Assembly: GCA_963787045.1 (NCBI GenBank)
Contig: CAWBBR010000003.1
Span: 62,001 to 126,000, forward strand
Reading direction: 5' to 3'
DNA from: DATJGR01 sp963787045
Lineage (GTDB): Bacteria > Pseudomonadota > Gammaproteobacteria > Pseudomonadales > Azotimanducaceae
Length of the DNA: 64,000 nucleotides
The position numbers and the translations under genes were made by a program. How positions within the stretch are numbered: the first letter of the stretch is position 1; each line of letters begins with the position of its first letter. Below are positions 18,030-27,983 of this stretch, piece by piece. Below the pieces are notes generated by a model. The model saw only the letters and a list, made by a program, of their open reading frames with translations. It did not search any database and was not told the DNA's origin.

Positions 18030-19840
18030 ATGGCGGCAATCGAGTCTCCGCTCAAGGAACGAATCACCCCAGAACGCCTGCTGGATCTGCGCGGCGTGCT
18101 CGACGATCTGATGCGCGCCAAGATCGTCTCGCAGCGCGACGCCGAAGACATCCTCATCGCGCCGCGCACCGCCAAGCAGATGCACATGCATCCGCTCGAG
18201 ATCATCGCGGAGCGGGAACTCGACGACCCGCGCCGTCCGGGAAAGAAACTCGACCTCGACGAACTGACGCACTGGCTGTGCGAGGTTTCGCACCAGCCAT
18301 ATCACCGCATCGACCCGCTGAAGGTGAACGTCAACAAGACCACCGAGGTGATGTCGTATGCGTTCGCGCAGCGCCACAACATCCTCGCGGTCGAAGTCCG
18401 GGAAGAGGAAATCGTCATTGCCAGCACGCAGCCGTTCATGGCGGCGTGGGAAGGCATGCTGGTTCAGACGCTGCGCGGCCGGCGCATCATCCGGGTCGTG
18501 ACCAATCCGCAAGAACTCACGCGGTACATGCTCGAGTTCTACACGATGGCGCGGTCGGTCGCGAAGGCATCCGACGCGGGTCTCGAAGTATCGAACATCA
18601 CGAACTTCGAGCAGCTGGTCGAACTCGGCCAGCTGAAGTCGCCCGACGCGAACGACGCGCACATCGTCAACATCGTCGACTGGCTGCTGCAATACGCGTT
18701 CGACCAGCGCGCCAGCGACATCCACCTCGAGCCGCGCCGCGACAAAGGCCATCGTGCGCTTCCGCATCGACGGCGTGATGCACCACGTCTACCAGCTGCC
18801 GCCGGCGGTGAACGCGCGCGATGACGAGCGCGTCAAGATCCTCGGCCGCATGGACGTGGTCGAGAAGCGCCGGCCGCAGGACGGTCGCATCAAGACGCAC
18901 AGCGTCAGGACGGCGACGAGGTCGAGCTGCGCCTGTCGACGTTGCCGACCGCGTTCGGCGAAAAGATGGTGATGCGGATCTTCGACCCCGACGTACTGCT
19001 GCGCAGACTTCGCAGGAACTCGGCTTCGGCGGCGACGACAACCAGCGCTGGCAGACGATGGTCGGCGCAGCCGCAACGGCATCGTGCTGGTGACCGGCCC
19101 GACCGGCTCCGGCAAGACCACCACGCTCTATTCGACGCTGAAGACAGCTCGCCACGCCGCGAGGTCAACGTCTGCACGATCGAAGACCCGATCGAGATGA
19201 TCGAGCCGTCGTTCAACCAGATGCAGGTGCAGCACGCAGATCGACCTGATCTTCGCCGACGGCCTGCGCGCGCTGATGCGCCAGGACCCGGACATCATCA
19301 TGGTGGGCGAGATCCGCGACCTCGAAACCGCCGAGATGGCGATCCAGGCGGCGCTCACCGGCCACCTCGTGTTCTCGACGCTGCACACCAACGACGCGCC
19401 GAGCGCGGTCACCCGGCTGATCGACCTCGGCGTTGCCGCCGTACCTGATCAACGCGACCGTGATCGGCGTGATGGCGCAGCGGCTGGTGCGCACGCTGTG
19501 CCCGCACTGCAAACAACCCGAAGCGATCGACGCAGAGGCGTGGAATCTGCTGACCAAGCCGTTCAAGGCGCGGCCGCCGTCGCAATTCATGCGGCCGGTC
19601 GGCTGTCTCGAATGCCGCGACACGGGCTATCTCGGTCGCATGGGCGTGTACGAGATCATGCTGCTGACCGAAGGGCTGCGGCAGCTGATCAAGGCCGAGA
19701 GCGACATCGATACGTTGCGCCTGCAGGGCATCAAGGACGGCATGCGCACGTTGCGCTTGTCCGGTGCGCAGAAAGTCGGCGCCGGCATGACCACCATCGC
19801 CGAAGTGCTCAGAGTCACTCCGTCCAGCCAGAACGACTAG
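18030..19840 (+). CDS. GspE/PilB-family secretion or pilus ATPase with about eight frame breaks
   Basis: A hexameric ATPase of the type II secretion/type IV pilus family, about 600 residues. ATG 18030 is chosen because AGGA at 18021-18024 precedes it. The first 240 residues are unbroken, including an N-terminal domain and ASDIHLEPRRDK. The conserved core then runs through shifting frames: VRFRIDGVMHHVYQLP, VTGPTGSGKTTTLYST (Walker A), DPDIIMVGEIRDLETAEMA (Walker B), GHLVFSTLHTNDAPSA, and the zinc-type CPHCKQPEA...CLECRDTGYLGRMGVYE. I place breaks near 18747, 18905, 19004, 19070, 19144, 19158, 19235 and 19436. No other pilus or secretion gene adjoins it. The FimX-like gene at 48.4 kb is a possible functional partner, since FimX acts with PilB in pseudomonads and xanthomonads. 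Confidence 0.85.
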
Positions 19841-19852
19841 CGCGAGCCGCGC

Positions 19853-22655
19853 GTGTTCGATCCGAGTTTTCTAGAGCCACCACTCGCCGGTGCGGCGACG
19901 GCGGCGTGGCGGCGCTTTCAGGAACGGCTTGGACGCGGACCTCGCGACGCGCGTCGATGCATGGCTCGCGACGCAGCGGGATGAGATGCGCGAACTCGCG
20001 CGGACCTTCGCGCTGAGTGAGTTTGCGGCGACCGTTGCGACGGCGCACCCCGACGTCTTCGTCGCGTTCCTCGAATCGACCGCGTATCGGCAACCACCAC
20101 CGGGCGACCCGGTCGGCGACGCGCTGGCGACGGTCGGCGATGTCGAGAGTCTCAAAAGCCTGCTGCGACGGCAGCGCAACGCGGCAATGCTGCACATCGT
20201 CTGGCGCGATTTGAACGGCCGTTCCGATCTCGCCGAGACGACGCGTTCGCTGTCGCGTCTCGCAGACCGGCTCATCGATGCTGCGGTGACGAAACTGTAC
20301 GCGTGGGCCATTGCGAGCGACGGCGAACCGATCGGCCAAGACTCCGCCAGACCGCAGCAATTGGTCGTGATCGCGCTCGGCAAGCTCGGTGCCGGCGAAC
20401 TGAATCTGTCGTCCGACGTCGACCTGATCTTTGCGTACCCGGAGCAGGGCGAGACGCGCACCGGGTCGCGCACGAATCAGCAGTTCTTCCTGCGGCTCGG
20501 GCAGAAGCTGATCAACGTGCTCGATACGATCACCGTCGATGGCTTCGTGTTCCGGGTCGACATGCGACTGCGTCCGTACGGCGACAGCGGCGCCCTGGTG
20601 CTGCACTTCGACGCGATCGAACGCTACTACGAGGAGCAGGGTCGCGACTGGGAACGCTATGCATGGATACGCGCCCGTGCCTGCGCCGGCGACGTGGCTT
20701 CCGGGCGGCGGCTGATCGACGATCTGAAACCGTTCGTGTTCCGCCGCTACCTCGACTTCGGGGCGATCCAATCGTTGCGCGAGATGAAGAGCCGCATCGA
20801 TTCGGAGCGCAGCCGCAGTGCGATGCGCGACGACGTCAAGCTCGGTCCCGGCGGTATCCGGGAAGTGGAGTTCGTGGCGCAGATGCACCAGCTGATCTGG
20901 GCCGGCCGGCAGCCGGCGCTGCAATGCACCGGCGTCGTCGAGACGTTGCACGCGCTGGCATCGCACAAGCTGATCGCGCGCGCGCAAGCCGATCGGTTGG
21001 CGACCGCGTATCGCTTTCTGCGCAACGTCGAGCACCGGCTGCAGGCGATCCGGGACGAACAGACGCAGCTGCTTCCGGCGAGCCCGCTCGATCAGACGCG
21101 CGTCGCGGCGGGGATGGGTTTCGCCGATTTTGTGCAGTTTGGCATCGCGCTCGCCGATCAGCGCGCGACGGTCGCGCAGGCATTCGAGTCGGTGATCCAG
21201 GCGGATGCCAACGTCGTCGACGAGTGGCAACCGGCGTGGCTCGCCGACGATGTTCCGGCGTTGGCCGCCGCGTTGTCGGCCGTCGGCTTCGGCGAACCCG
21301 ACGACGTTGCGGGGCTGATCAACCGGTTGTGTGCGGCCCGCGACCGACCGTGGGTTGGTGGCGAGAGTCGTGCGCGTGTCGACGCACTGATCCCGAAATT
21401 GCTCGGCGAGGTGCAGGCGACGAGCCGCCCCGACCTCACGCTGGCGCGGCTGGTGCCGTTGCTCGAAGCCACCGTGCGGCGCTCTGCCTACTATGTGCTG
21501 CTGCTCGAAAATCCGGCCGCGTTGCGTCTGCTCGTCGAGATCTGCAGCGCCAGCCGTTGGCTCGCCGACGAGCTGAGCCGCCATCCGATGTTGCTCGACG
21601 AGCTGCTCGATCCCGCGCTGCTGTACACCATTCCCGACATCGACGCGTTGCGCGCCGAACTGCAGGGCCGCTTGAGCGCGGTGGAGCGCAGCGGTGAGGA
21701 AGCGGAGCTCGAGGCGTTGCGCGCGTTCAAGGAGACGCACCAGTTCCGGGTTGCAGCGTGCGAGGTGCGCGGCATCCTGCCGCTGATGAACGTCTCCGAC
21801 TATCTGACGTTCCTCGCCGAAGTGATCCTGCAGGAAGCGCTGCAGCTTGCGTGGAAGCGGACGGCGGAGACGATCGAGGCGCCGCCGCCGTCGTTCGCGA
21901 TCATCGGCTTCGGCAAGCTCGGCGGTCTCGAACTGGGTCCCGGTTCCGACCTCGACATCGTGTTCCTGCACGACATCGACTCGCAGCACAACCGCTTCCT
22001 GCATCGGATGGTGCGCCGCCTGCTGCACATCCTCACCGCGCGCACGCATACCGGCGCGCTGTACGACGTCGATACGCGACTGCGTCCGTCGGGTCAGGCC
22101 GGCACGATGGTGAGTTCGCTCGCCGCGTTCGAGCAGTATCAGCGCAACGACGCGTGGGTGTGGGAGCACCAGGCGCTGGTGCGCGCGCGGCCGGTTGCCG
22201 GCGATCGCGACGTCGGTGCAGCGTTCGACCGCATTCGACGAGAGATCCTGTGTCGCGTCCGCGACCGCACTACGTTGCGCGGCGCGATCGTCGACATGCG
22301 ACGCCGCGTCGGCGAGTCCGCGAGCGCGGCCGTGGACCTCAAGCGGGCTGCCGGCGGTATCGTGGATATAGAGTTTATGGTCCAATACCTCGTGCTGGCC
22401 GCGGCTTCCGAGCACCCGTCACTCGCCGACTGGACCGACAACGTCCGCATCCTCGAGACGGCGGCGACGGTGGGGCTCCTCGAGGGGGAGACCGCAGCGG
22501 CGCTGAAAGACGCCTATCTCGCGCTGCGCGCAGAGCGACACCGCGAAGCACTGGACATTCCCGACGATGGCCGCGCGCGCGAGGTTCTCGACCGCAACGT
22601 AACGCTGATCCGCGAGCAGTGGGCCCGTCTGCTCACGAGCGATGTCGTAACGTAA
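19853..22655 (+). CDS. glnE: Bifunctional glutamine synthetase adenylyltransferase/deadenylylase, probable N-terminal frame break
   Basis: GlnE adds AMP to and removes it from glutamine synthetase in response to PII and glutamine. Both nucleotidyltransferase halves are complete: LGKLGAGELNLSSDVDLIFAYP (deadenylylase) and GKLGGLELGPGSDLDIVFLHD (adenylylase), each followed by a VDxRLRP(Y/S)G block. The long clean frame begins at DADLATRVDAW (about 19932). Upstream, another frame from GTG 19853 reads FDPSFLEPPLAGAATAAWRRFQERL, which looks like the missing N-terminus. I infer one extra base near 19931. With that the length is about 933 residues, normal for GlnE; without it the protein would start at 19890 with an odd Arg-rich leader. 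ilvE follows 12 bases later. Confidence 0.92.
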
Positions 22656-22667
22656 AGGAGTAATTCG

Positions 22668-23609
22668 ATGGCGACCCCTTCATTCGCAGACCGCGATGGC
22701 TGGATCTGGATGAACGGCGAACTGGTGCCGTGGCGCGACGCGAAAGTGCATGTGCTCACTCACACGCTGCACTACGGACTCGGCGTCTTCGAAGGCGTGC
22801 GCGCCTACGCGACGCATCGCGGCGCGACGATCTTCCGGCTGCACGACCACACGCAACGGCTGCTCGATTCGGCACACATTCTCGGCATGAAGATCCCGTA
22901 CTCGAAAGACGAGCTGAATGCCGCGCAATGTCAGGTGGTGAAGGCAAACGGGCTCGACGAAGGCTATCTGCGGCCGATGTGCTTTCTCGGTTCCGAGCAG
23001 ATGGGACTGCGCGCCGAAGGTCTGACCGTGAACGTCAGCATCGCTGCGTGGCCCTGGCCGTCGTACATGGACCCCGCCGCGCGCGACCGCGGCATCAAAG
23101 TGAGGACGTCGTCGTACACGCGGCATCACGTCAACATCACGATGTGCAAGGCGAAAGCGAACGGCAACTACATCAACTCGCTGCTGGCGTTGCGCGAAGC
23201 ACTCGACTGCGGGGCGGACGAAGCGCTGCTGCTCGACGCCGAGGGTTACGTGGCCGAGGGCAGCGGCGAGAACGTGTTCGTCGTGCACGACGGCGAACTG
23301 CACACGCCGGAACTGACGTCGTGCCTGAACGGCGTCACGCGTCGCACCTTGATGACCCTCGCCGACGAACTGGGTCTGCCGGTGCGCGAACGGCGGATCA
23401 CGCGCGACGAGGTGTATATCGCCGACGAAGCGTTCTTCACCGGCACGGCCGCGGAGGTGCTGCCGATTCGCGAACTCGACGGGCGCGCCATCGGCAGCGG
23501 CGGCCGCGGTCCGATCACCGCGAAATTGCAGGGGCTGTATTTCGATCAGGTGCGCGGCAAACGCAACATGCATCCGGAGTGGCATACGCCCGTCGCCGAC
23601 GGTGCTTAA
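22668..23609 (+). CDS. ilvE: Branched-chain amino acid aminotransferase
   Basis: IlvE exchanges amino groups between glutamate and the branched-chain keto acids, the step after IlvD. The 313-residue fold-type IV PLP enzyme has Lys163 of KAKANGNYINSLLAL as the likely PLP lysine. The cofactor and carboxylate sites are AEGSGENVFVV and TSCLNGVTRRTLMTLA, and there is a C-terminal FFTGTAAEVLPI. A strong ribosome-binding site, AAAGGAG at 22654-22660, lies seven bases before ATG 22668, after the glnE stop. This is the clearest Shine-Dalgarno sequence I noticed in the window. In Pseudomonas the same order glnE-ilvE-waaF is found. Confidence 0.96.
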   Translation: MATPSFADRDGWIWMNGELVPWRDAKVHVLTHTLHYGLGVFEGVRAYATHRGATIFRLHDHTQRLLDSAHILGMKIPYSKDELNAAQCQVVKANGLDEGYLRPMCFLGSEQMGLRAEGLTVNVSIAAWPWPSYMDPAARDRGIKVRTSSYTRHHVNITMCKAKANGNYINSLLALREALDCGADEALLLDAEGYVAEGSGENVFVVHDGELHTPELTSCLNGVTRRTLMTLADELGLPVRERRITRDEVYIADEAFFTGTAAEVLPIRELDGRAIGSGGRGPITAKLQGLYFDQVRGKRNMHPEWHTPVADGA

Positions 23610-23653
23610 CAGGCGCGCAGTCCGTTCGGAAATCCGCTCGCCATGAAACGTCG

Positions 23654-24658
23654 ATGAAGATTCTGATCGTGGGTCCGGCCTGGGTCGGCGACATGGTGAT
23701 CGCGCATGCACTGGTTCGCACGCTGCGCGCCGCGGAACCCGCGGCAGAAGTGCACGTGGTGGCGCCGCCGGCAACCGCGCCGCTGGCGCGTCGGATGCCC
23801 GGCGTCGCGGACGCGGTGACGCTGCCGGTGCGACACGGCGAACTCGGTTGGGGAGCGCGGCGCGGCGTCGGACGCGCGTTACGCCGCGTCGGCTACGATC
23901 GCGCGATCGTGCTGCCGAACAGTTTCAAGTCCGCGCTGGTGCCGTTCTTCGCCCGGATTCCGCGGCGGACCGGTTGGCGCGGCGAGTGGCGCTACGGCGT
24001 GTTGAACGACGTGCGCACGCTCGACGCTGAGCGACTGCCCCGTCTGATCGATCGCTTCGTCGCTCTCGGGGACGCCTCGTCCGCGGCGAACTGCGATGTC
24101 GAACCGAAGCTCACCGCCGATCCTACCCGTGCGGCTGCGCTGGTCGCCGAGTTCGGTCTGGCGGTCGATCGACCCGTCCTCGCGCTGTGTCCCGGCGCCG
24201 AGTACGGTCCGGCGAAACGCTGGCCCGCTGCGCACTACGCGGCCGTGGCCGCCGAGCACGTGCATCGCGACGGCGTGGTCTGGCTGTTCGGTGCGCACGG
24301 CGACGCAACCGCGTGCGCGACGATCCGCGCCTCGGTGCCTCCGTCTGTACAGGGGCGCGTATTCGATCTGGCGGGCCGCACGCAACTGCTCGACGCGGTG
24401 GATCTGCTCAGCCTTGCGCGGCAGGTCGTCACCAACGATTCCGGATTGATGCACGTGGCCTGTGCGCTCGGCGTGCCGGTGGTTGCGATCTACGGTTCGT
24501 CGAGTCCGACCTTCACGCCGCCGCTGTCGAAGTGCGCGCGCGTCGTGCGCGACGAGTTGCCGTGCAGCCCGTGTTTCGAACGGACGTGCCCGCTCGGGCA
24601 CACCGACTGTCTGAATCGGCTGATGCCGGAGCGCGTGATGGCGGAGCTGCTGCACTGA
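23654..24658 (+). CDS. waaF: ADP-heptose:LPS heptosyltransferase II
   Basis: WaaF adds the second heptose to the LPS inner core at the cytoplasmic face of the inner membrane. The 334-residue GT9 protein starts MKILIVGPAWVGDMVIAHAL and carries RTGWRGEWRYGVLND, LALCPGAEYGPAKRWPAAHYA (donor site), TNDSGLMHVACALGVPVVAIYGSSSPTFTPPL and a C-terminal CSPCFERTCPLGHTDCL. The last segment has the cysteine pattern usual for WaaF. It is the first gene of the core operon, 44 bases after ilvE, and its TGA overlaps the waaC ATG by one base. Confidence 0.95.
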   Translation: MKILIVGPAWVGDMVIAHALVRTLRAAEPAAEVHVVAPPATAPLARRMPGVADAVTLPVRHGELGWGARRGVGRALRRVGYDRAIVLPNSFKSALVPFFARIPRRTGWRGEWRYGVLNDVRTLDAERLPRLIDRFVALGDASSAANCDVEPKLTADPTRAAALVAEFGLAVDRPVLALCPGAEYGPAKRWPAAHYAAVAAEHVHRDGVVWLFGAHGDATACATIRASVPPSVQGRVFDLAGRTQLLDAVDLLSLARQVVTNDSGLMHVACALGVPVVAIYGSSSPTFTPPLSKCARVVRDELPCSPCFERTCPLGHTDCLNRLMPERVMAELLH

Positions 24659-25677
24659 TGCGGTTGCTGCTGGTCAAGCTGTCGTCGCTCGGCGACGTCG
24701 TGCACGCGTTGCCGGCGGTCACCGACGCGGCGCGCGCTCATCCCGGCGTCGAGGTGCATTGGGTGGTCGAAGAGGGCTATCAGGCGATACCCGCCTTGCA
24801 CCCGGCGGTGACGAAGGTCATTCCGGTCGCGATCCGGCGCTGGCGCGGGCGTTGGGGTGGCGCGGGTCGCGAGATCGCGGACTTCGTGCGCGCCATTCGG
24901 ACCGAGTCGTACGACGTAGTGCTCGACTCGCAAGGCTTGATCAAGAGCGCGGTCGTCGCCCGTTTCGGTCGCGGCAGGCACGTCGGATACGACGCGGCGT
25001 CGGCGCGCGAGCGTGTGGCGTCGTTGGGCTATCGCTGCGGCATTGCGGTTGCGCGGCAGCAGCATGCGATCGACCGGCAACGCGCGTTGTTCGCCGGCGC
25101 CCTCGGCTATCCGATTCCGACCGATGCGATCGACTACGGCGTGCGCGTCGAGCGCGGCGGAGCGTCGGGGCTGGTGCTGGCGCACGGCACGACGTGGAGC
25201 AACAAACGCTGGCCCGAGCCGTTCTGGGCGGACCTCGCGACCCGCGCGCTGCATCGCGGCGAGCGGGTGACGTTGCCGTGGGGGAACGTCGATGAGGAAG
25301 CCCGCGCGCGCCGCATCGCTGCGCTTGCTCCGGGCGCCCAGGTGGCGGAACGACTCGACCTGCGCGGCATGATCGAACTGTTGGCTCGCTCGGGCGCGGT
25401 GGTCAGCGCCGACTCCGGCATCGGCCATCTTGCCGCAGCGCTCGGTGTGCGAACGCTCGCGCTGTACGGACCCACCGACGCGGCGCTGACCGGTTGTCGC
25501 GGTACATCGGTCACGAACCTGTCGGCGCAATTCGCTTGTGCGCCGTGCCTCGAGCGACGGTGCGGATATCGCGGCGCGCCGCAGTTCGTCGACGAGATTC
25601 GGATCGAACCAGCGTGCTTCTCGACGATCACGCCGGAACGCGTGTGGCAAACGCTATGCGACTCGGTGGGCATGTGA
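24658..25677 (+). CDS. waaC: ADP-heptose:Kdo heptosyltransferase I
   Basis: WaaC attaches the first heptose to the Kdo of lipid A-Kdo2. The 339-residue GT9 protein opens MRLLLVKLSSLGDVVHALPAVTDA and has VHWVVEEGYQAIPALHP and DVVLDSQGLIKSAV. The donor region is LVLAHGTTWSNKRWPEPFWADLA, with VSADSGIGHLAAALGVRTLALYGPTD. ATG 24658 shares its A with the waaF stop (TGATG). The last codons overlap the next gene's GTG start by four bases. It therefore depends on the waaF transcript and probably on translational coupling. Confidence 0.95.
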   Translation: MRLLLVKLSSLGDVVHALPAVTDAARAHPGVEVHWVVEEGYQAIPALHPAVTKVIPVAIRRWRGRWGGAGREIADFVRAIRTESYDVVLDSQGLIKSAVVARFGRGRHVGYDAASARERVASLGYRCGIAVARQQHAIDRQRALFAGALGYPIPTDAIDYGVRVERGGASGLVLAHGTTWSNKRWPEPFWADLATRALHRGERVTLPWGNVDEEARARRIAALAPGAQVAERLDLRGMIELLARSGAVVSADSGIGHLAAALGVRTLALYGPTDAALTGCRGTSVTNLSAQFACAPCLERRCGYRGAPQFVDEIRIEPACFSTITPERVWQTLCDSVGM

Positions 25678-27983
25678 AGTTCGCGTTCTGCGTGTTCAAG
25701 TACTTTCCGTTCGGCGGCATCTCGCGCGACCTCGAACGCATCGCTGGCGAAAGTCTGGCGCGCGGTCATGTCGTGCGCGTGTACACGTTGAGCTGGGAAG
25801 GTCCGGCGATGAACGGCGTCGACGTGGTAGTTGCGCCGGTGAAGGGGCTGACGAATCACGCCCGCTATGCGCGATTCGCGAAGTGGGTGGCGGAACATCT
25901 GCGCGAGTACCCGGTCGATCTCGTAGTGGGCATGAACAAGATGCCGGGCATCGACGTCTACTATGCGGGCGACTCGTGCTACGAAGAGAAGTCGCAGACA
26001 CAGCGCAACTGGTTGTACCGGTCGACGCCGCGATACCGGACGTTCTCGAACTTCGAGCGCGCGGTGTTCGGTCGCGACAGCGACACGGAAATACTGACGA
26101 TCTCGGAAGTGCAGACGCCGCTGTTCCGTCGGCACTACGGAACTCAATGGGAACGATTGCATCCGCTGCCGCCCGGTATCGATCGGAGCCGGCGCGCGAG
26201 CGTCGATCGCGCCGACATCCGTTGCGCGTTTCGACGCGAGTTTCAGATCGGCGACGACGAGCGGTTGTTGCTGTTCGTCGGATCCGGATTCATCAAGAAA
26301 GGCCTCGATCGAGCGATCGCGGCGTTCGCAGCGCTGCCGATTGCGCTACGACGCGCGAGCCGGTTGTTCGTCGTCGGCGAAGACAACGCAAAGCCCTTCG
26401 AGAAACGCATCGCGCGGCTCGGGTTGACCGATCGCATCACGTTCTTCAGCGGACGCGACGACGTGCCGCGCTTTCTGTTTGGCGCCGATGCATTGCTGCT
26501 GCCGGCATACGACGAGAACACCGGCACGGTGATCCTCGAGGCGATGATCGCGGGCTTGCCGGTGCTCGTCACCGAGAACTGCGGTTATGCGCACTATGTC
26601 GAACAGGCCAACGCGGGGCTGATCGTCCACATTCCGTACGAGCAGCAGGCGCTCGACGACAAGCTGGTCGAATTGCTGACCTCACCCGAGCGCGGTCGTT
26701 GGCGACGCAACGGCATCGCGTTCGGCAACCGACCGGAGATCTACCGTCTGACCGAAGCCGCGGTCGATCGTCTCGAAGCGTTCGCGAGCGGAAGCTATAG
26801 CCGGCCTGCGCCGAAACCGGAGATGGCATTCTGTCTGTTGAAGTACGTGCCGCACGGAGGCATGCAGCGGGATTTTCTGCGAACGGCGCTGCGCTGCCAG
26901 GAGCAGGGATTCCGGATCCGCATCTACGCGCTGTCGTGGGAGGGTCGCATTCCGGATGGTATGGACGTGATCATCGTGCCCGCGCGCGGGCTCACGAATT
27001 ATCGACGATATGCGCGATATGCGAACTGGGTGGCGAATGCGTTGGAGGCGCAACCGGTCGTCTGCAGCGTCGGATTTCACGCCATGGCGGGGCTCGACGT
27101 CTACTACGCCGCTGACAGCTGCTATGCAGCCAGGACGCCTCCGAGGGCCGGCGGACCGAGCTGGCGCAACGCGCGGCATCGTTATTTCGCCGACGCGGAG
27201 CGAGCGGTGTTCGAACGCGGCGCGCGTACGAAGATCATGCTGATCGCCGAGAATCAACGCGCGCCGTTCGAGCGGCACTACGGTACGAGCGCCGATCGAA
27301 TGGTGCTGCTTCCGCCCGGTATCACGCGCGATCGAATGGCGCCCGACAATGCGGTAGAGGTGCGGGCGACCATGCGCGCCGAACTCGGCGTAAACGACGA
27401 CGAGTTCCTGTTGCTGACGATCGGATCGTCATTCATCGACAACGGTCTCGACCGAACGCTGATCGCGCTGGCGCAGTTGCCTGAAGAAACGCGGCGGCGC
27501 ACGCGGCTCATCGCGATCGGCCACGACGATCCGCGCAGCTTCATCCGGATGGCGCAGCGTCTTCGGGTGAGCGACCGGTTCAGCGTGCTGCACGGACGCG
27601 ACGACATCCCTCGATTTCTGCAGGCCGCGGACCTGCTGCTGCATCCTGCGTATGACGAACCGGGCGGCAGCGTTCTGCTCGAAGCGATGGTTGCCGGACT
27701 GTCGTCGATTTCGACCGACGTGTGCGGACACGCCGCGTTCGTCGCGCGCGCCGACGCGGGGCGCGTAATGGAGAGTCCGTTCCGGCAGGACGTCTTCAAC
27801 GGTATGGTGGCTGACGCGCTGGCAAATGCGGCACAGCGCGATCAATGGCGTCGAAACGGCATCGCATTCGGTCGAACCGCGGATCTCTACAGTCTTGCCG
27901 GAGCGCGCGGCGGCGTTCATCGCGGCGGTTGCGCGCCCCTCGACCGTGCCTCGCAATCGGCCTGGCGTCGGAGCGGACGATGA
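25674..27983 (+). CDS. Fused tandem of two WaaG-like GT4 glycosyltransferases
   Basis: WaaG adds the first hexose to HepII of the LPS core. Here one 769-residue frame encodes two complete WaaG-like GT-B proteins end to end. Copy 1 (about 1-375) starts KFAFCVFKYFPFGGISRDL and has MPGIDVYYAGDSCYEEKSQ, GSGFIKKGLDR (Lys208-Lys209) and the E-X7-E pair Glu281/Glu289. Copy 2 (about 384-769) starts EMAFCLLKYVPHGGMQRDF and has MAGLDVYYAADSCYAA and Glu662/Glu670, but Asp589-Asn590 replaces the lysine pair. No stop or frame change separates them, and an internal ATG at 26823 may be a relic start. GTG 25674 overlaps waaC. The tail after 27897 reads better as LPERAAAFIAAVARP in another frame, so a late frame break is possible. 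Confidence 0.88.
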   Translation: MKFAFCVFKYFPFGGISRDLERIAGESLARGHVVRVYTLSWEGPAMNGVDVVVAPVKGLTNHARYARFAKWVAEHLREYPVDLVVGMNKMPGIDVYYAGDSCYEEKSQTQRNWLYRSTPRYRTFSNFERAVFGRDSDTEILTISEVQTPLFRRHYGTQWERLHPLPPGIDRSRRASVDRADIRCAFRREFQIGDDERLLLFVGSGFIKKGLDRAIAAFAALPIALRRASRLFVVGEDNAKPFEKRIARLGLTDRITFFSGRDDVPRFLFGADALLLPAYDENTGTVILEAMIAGLPVLVTENCGYAHYVEQANAGLIVHIPYEQQALDDKLVELLTSPERGRWRRNGIAFGNRPEIYRLTEAAVDRLEAFASGSYSRPAPKPEMAFCLLKYVPHGGMQRDFLRTALRCQEQGFRIRIYALSWEGRIPDGMDVIIVPARGLTNYRRYARYANWVANALEAQPVVCSVGFHAMAGLDVYYAADSCYAARTPPRAGGPSWRNARHRYFADAERAVFERGARTKIMLIAENQRAPFERHYGTSADRMVLLPPGITRDRMAPDNAVEVRATMRAELGVNDDEFLLLTIGSSFIDNGLDRTLIALAQLPEETRRRTRLIAIGHDDPRSFIRMAQRLRVSDRFSVLHGRDDIPRFLQAADLLLHPAYDEPGGSVLLEAMVAGLSSISTDVCGHAAFVARADAGRVMESPFRQDVFNGMVADALANAAQRDQWRRNGIAFGRTADLYSLAGARGGVHRGGCAPLDRASQSAWRRSGR

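Noticed and set aside
19815..22415. 866-residue open frame on the minus strand
   Set aside because: It is the antisense shadow of glnE. The plus strand has both conserved nucleotidyltransferase motifs.
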